Source: Nemertoderma westbladi (taxonomy: Eukaryota; Xenacoelomorpha; Nemertodermatida; Nemertodermatidae). From it: a stretch of 64,000 bases of DNA. Positions within the stretch are counted from its first letter, which is position 1. Every line of letters starts with the position of its first letter. The stretch is from the NCBI GenBank assembly GCA_032718475.1, contig JAUCBJ010008638.1, positions 26,405 to 90,404 on the forward strand, in the 5' to 3' direction. The notes under the pieces were generated by a model. It was given only the letters and a program-made list of their open reading frames with translations. It did no database searches and was not told the origin of the DNA. Both the position numbers and the translations under genes were made by a program. Positions 21,248-31,800 of this stretch are shown here, in pieces.

Positions 21248-23734
21248 TTATGGTGGTATAAAACAATGTTATTTAGCTAATAATAATGAGCTGATCTATC
21301 CTCCATTGAGTAGGTCGTCAGCCCAGAATGTGGTTGAGGCGGGGCAGGAGTGGAGGTGGTGTTGTCGACATTGTCTGAGTTGGTGGGGTCACCATGGTGG
21401 GTGTCGAACCGGAACCTGTACAACGGTTCCTGTTCTGTGGACCCATATCCGACCGCTGCAGACGCTAAGCACCGTTGACCTCAAGCAAACTGGGCAGGGA
21501 AGGCGTAGCTGCCTAGATATGCTGCAGTCACTGGCGGTGAACGACGTCGAGGAAGTCATCTACTCCTCCATTTACTGTTCTACAAAATTATTAATAAAAT
21601 ACTGAATTGGTCAACAGTCTGTATGTCTGTACAGCAGTAGGATGAACCGTAATGTAGGTACATTTTTGGTGTATGTGTTGACATGCCTATTACTACTGTA
21701 TTATTATCCGAGATTTTATTTATTTAATTATTTATATTTTCAATTGTTTTAAAAAAATCAAATAAATGTGTTGAATACTTTGGGTTAAATATTACTTAAT
21801 AGATGGCTTAACATATTATAAGAAATTATTATATTATAAGTTAATTATTATCTCACATACGTAGAATACAATACAGAAATAAAAAAATGTTCAGAGCAAA
21901 AGTTTTATTAGGTTTATTATATAAATTACAATATATTTTTTTGTTTTTCTGTTAAGATAATTTATTTATATTATTTAAACCTATGTGGACTAGTATATTG
22001 TACATTTATGGACCCCAGCAAAGTTATAATTGCTAGCAATTTTGGGTGCCTAATCAGCTGTTTTTCAATGAAATCCCCACAAGTTGGATTTTGCATTGAG
22101 TGAAAAATGGCTACTTCCTTCTAAATAATATCGACGGTAAGTCGAAATATTTCGAGCTATTAGATAAACAATAGGTTAAAAATTAGTAGATAATAATTTA
22201 ATAACATATTATATTTTTTATCAGGTACATTTCCTTTCTTCTTTACCTTTTCATTTAATAAATTAATTTAATTTAAGGATGTGGTACATGTGGGAGTCAA
22301 CATCGAAAATGTGTGATGCCCCTGAATGCCTACCCGCCTGGGCGAGAGACCCCATCCACCATCCCAATGACGTGAAACCATTACTCCTTGGACCTTATAC
22401 CTAGGTCTACCGACCTTATTTCTGTTCACTATTGCACACAGTTCCAATAGGTTTAAACGTAGTTAGTTCTAATAAATATTTAAATTATTTTTTTCTTCAA
22501 CATATGTGATGAAACATATGCACTACTGTATAGTAGTAAAATGTAGATAGGCCTTTAGGAGTACATTACAAATATATAGTAAAACAAAAATACATCTAGG
22601 CCTACATGAAGTTAGTCATCAAAGATAGTCTAACAACTTGGGGTATATAAATAGTAATATATAAATATAAACAGCGATTCTGAGTTTGATATTATATTAA
22701 ATAAAACGGGAGGGGTGATTGTCATTTAGTTTAGGCCTATAGTTTTAACAAAACATTATTTTAACATACCAAATGTTGCCGTTAGGCCAGGGATTACGTA
22801 CAGAATCTAACGATTTATTTCCTGTGCAGTCCCCCCAGTACTATACTCCCCGGAGGAAACACCAGTACTCATTTAGCTACCACGTAAGGATGCAAGGCAT
22901 GCGCCCTGGCTAGTCCATTCAAAGCATTCGTGCTGAAACGAAACCCTGACTGACTCATGCGATGACCCCCAAGAAATGTCAATTCAATGCAACTACTACA
23001 TCAAGGACAGTGAAAAAATTGTTTCGTCCAAGTTAAAATTAAACTATATTTAACAATTTTATTTTATAAAAATATTCACAAAATATATTTATGTAATCAG
23101 TGGTGCTACACTCTAAGCTATTGATGTGAAATGAAAAAATGTGGATATTTTCTACAGAAATGATTTAACAAATATCACTATTTTTATCTATTTTTTTACT
23201 TATTTAATTATTTATTTACTTATTTTCTATTTTTTTACAGCTTTCTGTGAAACGAACTATAGTGTGGCCAAATCTCTACTCTTTCAATTCATCAAACAAT
23301 AATTTAGATAAGTTTGTGGAGTACTGTGGCTTTTCAATAATATTATATTCTTTACTGCAAAAATTTCTTTCTTGACTGCATAAATGACGATTTTACTGTC
23401 TTTTACACTTCAATCTAATGATGTTTATTAATTTACTAAATAAACTTGTTGACTTTAACTCCATCGCAAGAATTATATTCAATATCTTGATTAATAGGGG
23501 AAAGAAACTAATTTGAAATCAATTCGAACTAGTTCAAACTAATCTATTGGAACTGAGTTCACATCTATTTTAGACAACTACAACAGTAGCAAGTGCAAGA
23601 CAGGTGGTGGTCACGGGTGGAGGCTGTATATGGAAAATATAATTATATATTGGTTGAAATTTGAAATGAAATATTGTTGACATCTTCAATTTAATTATAT
23701 ATTATATATATACTCAATACATTTTGGTAAATTA
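21248..23734. other. Intergenic or intron DNA with two weak exon candidates
   Basis: Mostly AT-rich. A candidate phase-1 exon at 22278-22375 has acceptor TTTAAG, encodes CGTCGSQHRKC and then stops with TGA. A candidate small exon at about 22832-22886 has acceptor CTGTGCAG and donor GTAAGG. Both are short and unsupported by a known domain, and the first does not match the exit phase of the 18999 exon. A GC-richer stretch at 21320-21560 is unclassified. Confidence 0.25.
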
Positions 23735-23922
23735 TGTGACGGGACTGGTGGAGTTGACAGACTCAGTTCCGACCGGTGAAGATTGTACGCGTCGTTACGT
23801 TGTAGGCTGTTGGGTATGTTAGGCCGAAGGCCATTGAAAATAAGAGTTAGATTCTCAGTGTTGTTAATCACAGCAGTTAATAATAGCACAGTCTGAATGT
23901 GATGATATGCTGTGCACAATAG
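23735..23922 (+). mobile_element. Left part of an older LTR split by the BEL element
   Basis: Begins TGTGACGGGACTGG and is homologous to the start of the solo LTR at 19457. The remainder resumes at 41406 after the BEL insertion. This gives the order of events: this LTR first, BEL later. Confidence 0.65.
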
Positions 23923-25779
23923 CTATTCGAAGAGACAGTAACAAAATACCCTGCAATATCTTACTGTAAAGTTTGTGAATCAAAACATAATCCGACCTTC
24001 TCACCAAAACAGTAAACTCTAAGTAAGCGAATATATATTGCAGTATCGGTCTCTTATAACCGGTGAGGCAGAAAACAGTCTACGAACGGACAAACTTCGA
24101 TAAAACAAAATCCCGCGCAGCGAATCCTAAAATCAGGCTGACTCACTGACGGACTAAGGGGCTCGTATACTTTGCCGCGGTGTGATTTATATGGTTGGGA
24201 TAGAGAGATGCTAGCTAGGTGCAGAAAGGTCTAACTAGCGGGCAAAGCGCAGTATGGACAAAATTATTTTATATATTTTGAGGTGTAAATAATTTCTAAC
24301 GCGCGTGTCTTGATTCTAAACAGTCAAAGTCAGTTTTGCTCCTTCACATATATAATTACTGGGTCCGGTGTGCATTTTACAAATATTCTAATTTTATAAC
24401 TTGTAGGTCCAATACTCACGAATGATAAGGCTCCTTCCCCTTTTGTGTATTTCCAGGACTCAAATTCAGGCATAAGGTTAATACTACGCCCAGAATTCGG
24501 CAATTTAATTTACCAGGTCCCTAATACTAAGAAGAAATGTGTTAGTTTACTACAGTAGGCGTACAGTTACTAATAGCTAGCCTGGTGTTCTTATCTAGAA
24601 TTTTGGTTGCCTAGATGGGCGCGGCAACTTCCTAACAGAATGTTGGCGGGGACACGGTAGATGTTAGTATCCCTAATAGCCTCAATTTATTTGCGCCTAG
24701 TGGTAAACTGCCCTACCGCCTGAACGGTACAATCCTAATTCAGGTAAAACACAGTAACCCTTCTAGCCTACAAGTTCTAATGCAATGGACACCGTTGTGC
24801 TACAAACAGTCGCCGACGCACCTATACTTAGCAAGAGTTAGGCGTACAGTTTGCTGCACCCTACCAATGTGTATGCCTTGTACCGGTGTGCCTGCATCCT
24901 ATCTGTGTACTAGTATCTCTGCCTGCTCTCCCCCGTAGGAATGTGAAGGTCTACTGCGGGTTTTCTCTGAATTAAGACAGTACGGTCCCTAGATGTAATT
25001 TTTAGCGCACAGCGTGTCACTACCTCTACCTTCGATCTTTGGTCTTACACTTAGGTAGCAAGGCATTGAACGCTGTCTAACCTTTCAGGCGATGGGCGAA
25101 TAACTAAGAGTGATATTACGGGTTGTCTCCTTCTACATTCCTCAGATGTTCTCGTTCATTGCTGTGGCCCGATGTTTAGCCTGCCATCCTGTCCCTCAGT
25201 TAAGTTCACCATGGTAAAATATGATAGGAAAAGGGCAGATGTAACAAGTATTTCTAACTTTATTACAAAACTAATATACAATAAACAATACTAAGATACT
25301 ATGCTAAGAGTATAATGCACTGAGAAAGAATAACTAATGAACAAAATCGCACCTTTTATAGCAAATTTGTGCTGCAATCAATCGAGATAAATCTAGATTG
25401 TTCTATGAGTTCTAATAGGTTTTTAAAGATAACTATTGGTCCAGCGAACACGTATCTTGCACGACATTGGTTACTATCTAATAACTGCAATCCTATTGGT
25501 TAATCTACCTTGAGCAAATGCAATTTAATTCGTAGCGGTTAATTTAAATGGGTTGAAATTTAGTACAAAAAATAATTCGCACCTACTAGGATTCAAACTC
25601 AATACCTACTACACGAATTTCCAACGCTTAACCGACTGAGCTACTGAACCACTTGAACAATGTCATACAAATAGATATACTGAATGCAAATGAGGACTTA
25701 ATGTAATCTTTATAGCAAAGTTAATTCGAACAAAATAAAATTTTGAAAATCCACGGCATTTATGAGAATATAATTCTAT
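23923..25779 (-). repeat. BEL 3' LTR
   Basis: The left LTR copy is the 3' LTR for a minus-strand element. In plus orientation it starts CTATTCGAAG and ends ATAATTCTAT, so it lacks TG...CA ends. It contains the tRNA-like segment (25581-25660) and the TATA region seen in the other copy. The interior next to it reads TGGAGCGG on the minus strand, a short purine-rich tract that may serve as the plus-strand primer. Confidence 0.92.
25581..25660 (-). promoter_or_regulatory. tRNA-like A/B-box segment in the 3' LTR
   Basis: The minus strand reads TAGCTCAGTCGGTTAAGCG (A box) and, about 40 nt later, GAGTTTGAATCC (B box with one change from the 5' LTR copy, which has GAGTTCGAATCC). A tRNA cloverleaf does not close well, so this is tRNA-derived rather than a functional tRNA gene. 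Confidence 0.55.
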
Positions 25780-26585
25780 ACCGCTCCATGAAAACAGGAT
25801 ATTATCGTGCATAAAATATACGGTTTTCACCAATACTAAATCAAATTATGGAATACTTGGGACGTACTTACATATTATTTTACAAATTAAATCTCAACAA
25901 TAATACCTTTACATAATAATTCGATACAAAATAATTACAAATTCAAACTTTATGTATTTAAGGCTTTATTAAGTAAGTACAATATAAATCTAAATTAAAT
26001 TCACCAAAATAAATCTATTGCATCTCAAATATTGCATAAATTCAAACAATCACAAGTACAAATGCTACTTAAATATAAAACAAATTGCATAAGTTCCTGA
26101 TAATTTCAAATAAATCACAAGAAAGGCTCACAAGTCTTCCGTCTACTCTTGCCTTCTATTTACTGCGAATACAAGTACTGCTTCTTTATAAAATATAAAT
26201 TGCATAATATTCGAAACAATAAATTGCGTAAGTTTGGAATGACTACAAATATAGCACTTTCTAAATATAAATCTTTCTAAATGTAAATATAAACTGCATG
26301 AGTTTAGAACAATATAAACTGCATAAGTTTAGAACAATATAAACTCCTTTGGCATCTCAAATATAAATCTTTCAAATATAAATTCCTTCTAAATATAAAA
26401 CTTTCTGAATTTCATAAAATCGGAACAATACAAATACATAAACTTGGGGCAATAATAAATTGCATAAATTTAGAACAATATAAATTGCATAAATTTAGAG
26501 CAATATAAATTGCATAAATTTAGAGCAATATAAATTTTAAACAATACAAATTACACAAACAATACATAAGACAAACAATTCATAA
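25780..26585 (-). repeat. AT-rich 3' region of the BEL element with 25 bp repeats
   Basis: Between the zinc-knuckle ORFs and the 3' LTR. A unit like AATATAAATTGCATAAATTT is repeated several times (about 26280-26550). One copy of the 20-nt BEL motif is at 26121-26143. No coding frame. Confidence 0.75.
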
Positions 26586-26609
26586 GAAAGGCTCACGAGT
26601 CTTCCGTCC
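26586..26609 (-). repeat. BEL dispersed 20-nt motif (representative non-coding copy)
   Basis: Minus strand: GGAAGACTCGTGAGCCTTTC. Other copies: 26121, 28589, 31044, 33066, 35590, 35674 and 38629 in this element; 61317, 62354 and 62447 (plus strand) in the right-hand BEL element. The element-sense consensus is GGAAGRCTYGYGAGCCT followed by WYC. The core AGGCT-CGCG-AGCCT is a perfect palindrome in the 61317 copy. Confidence 0.85.
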
Positions 26610-26625
26610 ATCCTTGCCCTCCCTT

Positions 26626-26826
26626 TTACCGCTTGGTGGATCGAGCCCTGCCGCGTCCTCGAAAACTGCGTACAGGTGACTTTGCTCGCGGTATGGGACT
26701 TGTGGGGCGAGTCACTAGTTTACCTTGGACGTTGGGAGATGGTGCGACCATTTCCTCACATGCTCGTCTATTTGGCATCCCAAATCCTCGACCGACTCCT
26801 CGTGATCGACCGGTTGTGTCTACCAT
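26626..26826 (-). CDS. Small basic ORF overlapping the zinc-knuckle ORF
   Basis: 66 codons. Its ATG lies in the sequence ATGGTAG, where TAG is the stop of the upstream zinc-knuckle ORF in another frame, so the two overlap by seven bases. The product is Arg/Gly/Pro-rich and ends RGRGRARSTKR, compatible with nucleic-acid binding. The stop-start overlap could allow reinitiation; alternatively it marks a frameshift in a once longer protein. The next motif copy starts about 20 bp beyond the stop. Confidence 0.4.
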   Translation of the reverse strand: MVDTTGRSRGVGRGFGMPNRRACEEMVAPSPNVQGKLVTRPTSPIPRAKSPVRSFRGRGRARSTKR

Positions 26827-27779
26827 TGGTAAAACGTCTGGGAATGCGCGGGAAGCGGACGACGCAGACCCAAGAGAAACTTGCGCCCCCTTTGATCGGC
26901 TGGTATGTGTCCTAATCCTCCTTGCGGTTCTCTGGGAAGCGAAACCGTATCCCGAGTAATCCGAATAGTCGGTTCGTATCCCCTTCGTTCTTCAACATTG
27001 ATAGTTTTCTTTAATTGTTGGCCCACCTTTTGAACCCTTATGATCCTATGCTGTCCATCCTCCCGAGGGTGACGTGCAGACGGCGCGACCAGAGTAGCTG
27101 GTATATTGGTCGCCTCTAGGACCTCCTCTTCCTCGAATACGCTCGCTCGTATACGTTTATGGTAGAATGCGGCTCGGTACGCCCATGCGACGGTTAACCA
27201 AGCTCCCTTGTTCCGCTTTTCCGTTCGGAAACGATCAAATTCACCATATGTGATACGGTTAACGACTTTCTGGAAATTCCATGTATTCTTATTGTCAGGG
27301 TATATCTGTAACAAGTATTCACGCACAACTCGAAATCCACTATCGTGAGGCAAAATATCAACTACCTCGATGAGTTCGTCATATTGTGGCATGGCGGAGA
27401 TATATCCTTCCGACATCATAGTTTGGGGATTTACCGCCCAAAATCCAAGATGCGCTCTCATCGGGAATCGTCTTCTTTGTGCCGATACATGTTCGTCAGC
27501 TAAATCTTCCCAATCATCAAATAGATTTCGCACGAGTTTTACAGATTCGTGTTCGTAAGGTATGTCTCGCAATTGGCATTCAGATGCTCGATGTCCCTTT
27601 ATATTGCAGTATGTGCATTGAGCCATAAATCTCCAGCAAGTATAAAATGTATGGGACCCTTGATCTCCACACCATCCACAGATTAGTTGAGTCGTAGTAA
27701 TGTGCCTTCCACTGCACTTTGTCGAATGATGTCCAGCGACGCCACATTTACCACACGTCGTATTAGCAGGGTACCACAC
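26820..27779 (-). CDS. BEL accessory protein with three zinc knuckles (downstream of pol)
   Basis: An open frame of 319 codons; the first possible start is GTG, and upstream of it the frame is closed by a stop. Three zinc knuckles lie in the first 80 residues: CGKCGVAGHHSTKC, CGWCGDQGSHTFYTC and CTYCNIKGHRASEC, the first and third strictly C-x2-C-x4-H-x4-C. A mixed, partly acidic central region follows, then a basic C-terminus. It lies between pol and the 3' LTR in the same orientation, where env or accessory genes sit in other LTR elements. No signal peptide or membrane helix is seen, so it is not env-like. The likely role is nucleic-acid binding. Expression would need a spliced or internal transcript. 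It could instead be the gag of a nested element, but no RT accompanies it. Confidence 0.6.
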   Translation of the reverse strand: MWYPANTTCGKCGVAGHHSTKCSGRHITTTQLICGWCGDQGSHTFYTCWRFMAQCTYCNIKGHRASECQLRDIPYEHESVKLVRNLFDDWEDLADEHVSAQRRRFPMRAHLGFWAVNPQTMMSEGYISAMPQYDELIEVVDILPHDSGFRVVREYLLQIYPDNKNTWNFQKVVNRITYGEFDRFRTEKRNKGAWLTVAWAYRAAFYHKRIRASVFEEEEVLEATNIPATLVAPSARHPREDGQHRIIRVQKVGQQLKKTINVEERRGYEPTIRITRDTVSLPREPQGGLGHIPADQRGRKFLLGLRRPLPAHSQTFYQW

Positions 27780-28014
27780 TCGCTCATATATAAGATCCTA
27801 TATAAGATTATATAAGATATCTTCCTCCCACACTATAGTCGTAATCATCTGGATCGATAGGTTGGTGTGTTTCAGAAGGTTGTATGCAAACTACAGCATC
27901 TGTTGCTTCTAGTTGTCGAATCTCCGTCTGTTATTTCTTCGGGAGGTTCCTTTCAATCTCAAGAAGTTCCTCTAAAGGATCGTCAATGATCGTTGTTACT
28001 GTCGGAATTATCAC

Positions 28015-28341
28015 CTAAGTGACCGATAGGCGCGCGCGTCTGCCGTGATTCGTCCGTAACCTCCACGATACCGTCGTGTCATATTTAGTCTTTGCGAGTT
28101 TCGCTGTACTTTCTGATAAGTCCTTTATTCCAAATATGGTGTAGTCTTTAGCTCCAAATCGTTCAAATGGCGATGCTGCTTCCTCTTGGATATCATATCC
28201 CCATCTCGGCTCTCCATGTATCCCCTTCGCCATTCTTTGAAGTATGGCTACATAATCATTGCTACTAGAGGGAATACAACAGAGTTTATTGTTAGTTGTG
28301 AGGAGATGTGAGAGTTTTCGTCTGCCCTTTGGGCTCGACAA
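28015..28341 (-). pseudogene. 5' part of the accessory region (frame with stops)
   Basis: 108 open codons. The same frame continues past the stop at 28015 with readable sequence (acidic, LEELLEIE-like) and two more stops until about 27810, just before the zinc-knuckle ORF. This suggests the accessory gene was once longer, or is spliced. No domain is recognised. It ends about 550 bp downstream of the pol stop, with an AT-rich spacer and one 20-nt motif (28589-28610) between. Confidence 0.35.
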
Positions 28342-28894
28342 CGCTCTAACCTCCTACCCATAGCCTAAGATCTAGGGTTTCTTTAATGACACGCTGTTTC
28401 TTATCTAAAATTTTTGCCGAAATAAAAACGAATTTGGGCTAAACTGGCTGTGAGTCTAAAATACTCACTTTTTGATCCCAAACTATTATCAGAAAATAAG
28501 CAATCAAGAATTAGTAATAAATATAGGGAAGTCTATTATTCAACGTAACTTATTGAAACAAGACCGTGTAAATTTTATTAAAATTTTAGAAAGGCTCGCG
28601 AGTCTTCCGTTCTCTTGTTTCTCTAATTTTTAAGTTCCACCCGACTGTACCCTGAAATCTATTCACTGGAGAAAATTTTAAAATTTTTCAAATCCAAATG
28701 GATTGCCTAAAATTTTGAAAATGTCTCAATATTGTGAGTTCCAAGTAGAATTCCATTTCTTATACCTACAAATCCCGCTCCTATGTGACACATAAGGGTA
28801 CTACCCTCAATGTTCACATATAAAGACAATGGAATTATACCGCTGTCCTTACTACAGTGTACAGGTACGTGGAAATCTATTTGTAAACTCCTTA

Positions 28895-31800
28895 CTATTT
28901 ACTAACATTAGTTGGAGACTTGTAATCTCCAGACTTGTTTCGCGTCTCTTCAAGAAGTACGAGACGTTGAGTCGGTCTGTCTACTGTACGACCGTCAATT
29001 GTCCGTACCGTCACGGTTCTTGTTACTCCATCCATAGATGGATGTGTGTCTAAAATTACACCTGTTATCCAGAAGCATCTTTTTAAATTCACTTCTGCTA
29101 ACAGCACGTGATCTCCCGGCTTTAAAGCGCGAGTATTGTTGTACCAGGTTGTTCTGGCAGAAATAGAGGGCAAATAATGATTTTGCCATATTTCCCAGAA
29201 TTTGTTAGCCAGTAGTTGCGTGATTTTCCACGCTTTTCTACCGTAGCTATCGCCTTCTATTGGAATAGAAATAGGCATTAATGTCGTCGGTGCCTGCATC
29301 AGCAGGTGTGCCGGTGTTAAAGCAAACTGGGATTGTTTGTCATCGGGTACTAATACTATTGGTCTAGTATTTAGTATTGCCTCGATTTCAACAAACAATG
29401 TTGTCAGTTGGTCGTCTGTCAAGATGTGGTTTACTGGAATTACTTTCGCCATGGCTGTTTTTATAGATCTAATCAATCTCTCCCAGACTCCGCCTCTCCA
29501 TGGACTATCTGGAGGATTAAACTTCCAAACAATCTTGTAAGGACGTAGTTCGTTTGAGATTTGGTCATGATCTAATTTCTTAAAGGCTCTAGCAATTTCA
29601 TTTCGAGCACCAACAAAGTTTGTACCTTGGTCTGAGTACAAGCATTTTACTAGTCCGCGTCTAGCGATAAATCGCCGCAATGCTAGTATAAAGGCGTTGG
29701 TGGAAAGATCCATCACACGTTCAATATGAACTGCCCTACTGGACATGCATGTGAAAATCAGTCCCCAGCGTTTTACTAGTATATGTCCACGTTTCGTATG
29801 TATGGGACCAAAGCAGTCAATTCCAGTCTCTGTGAAAGGTGGTTTGAATGCCTGTAGTCGTGCTTGTGGAAGTTCACTCATTTCTTGGGTACTTATTCTA
29901 GAATGTACCTTTTTACAAATAATACACATACGTGTCACTGAACTTAACGCTTTACTGGGTCTAATTAATACAAATCTTGTACGTAAGTAGGAAAGACAGT
30001 GGTGTCTTCCAGCGTGTTTCAGATGTAAATGTGCGTCCAGTATCATTGCACGTTGTAATTCGTGATGTTGCGGTATTATTATTGGGTACCTAAAATCAGT
30101 ATTAAAGTCGATGTTTTGAAGCCGAGATTTATGACAAATTAAGCCATTATAAATTATCGGACTCCAACTCAATATTGGTGACGACTTGATTGGTTGACCT
30201 TGACTTATGGATGTGAATTCGCGTGCGAAATATCGCAATTGATAATGGCGAATTAATTTAATTTCACATCTGTCAATCTCAGTCAATGTGAGTCGACGTG
30301 TAAAGTTGCGTTTGCCTTTAACGTATTGTACAAAACGTACAATCCACGCTAATTTTCGGCACGCATTTGTCCAAGAATCTGTTAGGTTTATAATACGGTC
30401 GACGTAAGTATTTATGACGTCATCAAGTAAGTCAATGGAGAATTTGGAAGGTTTTGATTTACTAGATGGGCCCACGAGTCCGCCGGTAGGTATTCCCTTG
30501 TTGACTGTTGATCCGTCCGGGTCTACAAGTAATTTGTCCTTCTTCGTCTTCTTACCTTGATTGTCAGTACTTTGTGTGTCGATTCCTAATGGTGGTTTAA
30601 ATTCTATGGGATCACTGGGTTTCGGTAAACTTATTTTTGTGCCGATATTAATCCCAGGTCTCACCGTAGGTTGTAAGGTTGGTATGTCTCTTGAGCGTAA
30701 AGTAACACCTGTATTTACATTTGCGTAGGTACTACCCACATCTGTAATACATGAGGTTTCACTGTAATTATGGTTACTCAAGGGTGTCAAATCTGGTAGT
30801 TTGTCAATAGAAGGCCGCTCCAATAGGGAAACTGCGGCTTTACTATGTGTTAGTATGTTACTAATGTCTAGTAGAACATCTTGTGAAATGTCTGGTAAAA
30901 TGTTTCGCGGAACTTCCGGCGAAATGTCTAGTGACATGTCTGGCAAAATGTCTAGTTGACCGTCTGGTAATGTGTCTGGTTGACCGTCTGACGATACGTC
31001 TGGTAACATGTCTGGTTGACCGTCTGGCGATACGTCTGGTTGAGAAAGGCTCGCAAGTCTTCCTGCCTTAACTTTGTGAGTTATATTTTTCCATTTCGCC
31101 TTTGGTTTCTTCTTAAGTTTCGCCGTTGTCTTTTTCTTTGCTTTACCTTTCTTTGGTTTTTTAATTTCGGCGTCCTTAGGAATAGTATTAGACTTGTTAT
31201 CGTATAGTGGCGGCCAATGTTGTGTTGCTCTTTGTAAGAATTGTGGTCCGTGTTGCCAAAATTCCTTGTTTTCCGGTTTACAGAATTCCTCAGGCATCAT
31301 TCCTCGTGACGCAATATCAGCTGGATTTTGTGGTCCGGGACAATGTCGCCAATCTTCCTTTATTGAACGGTCTAGAATTTCTGCACGACGGTTAGCTACG
31401 AATGTCTTGAATTCAAGTGTGTCGTTGTTTATATAAAATAAAACTAACGCCGCGTCAGTCCAATAAAATATCTGTAAACTTGACTGTAGTTCAGTCTGTA
31501 TGAGGTTTACAATGGTAGTTGACAGAGTTGTGGCTTGTAGCTCAGCGCGTGGTGTCGTCATATACTTAGTAGGCATTGTTTTAGCCTTAGAAGTAATGAG
31601 CGATACATCAAACTCATCTGAGTCTACTTGTCTGCGCAAATACGCTGTCACTCCAAAGCCGTTGTCACTGGCGTCGGAAAAACAATGTAATTCTAAATTG
31701 TCAGGAAATGTTGTCTGTAATGGAAAGTACACCCGGGGTATGGAATAATCCTCTAGCGAAGATAATTGCGCCTCCCAAGTCTTCCATAAGTCCACTTGTT

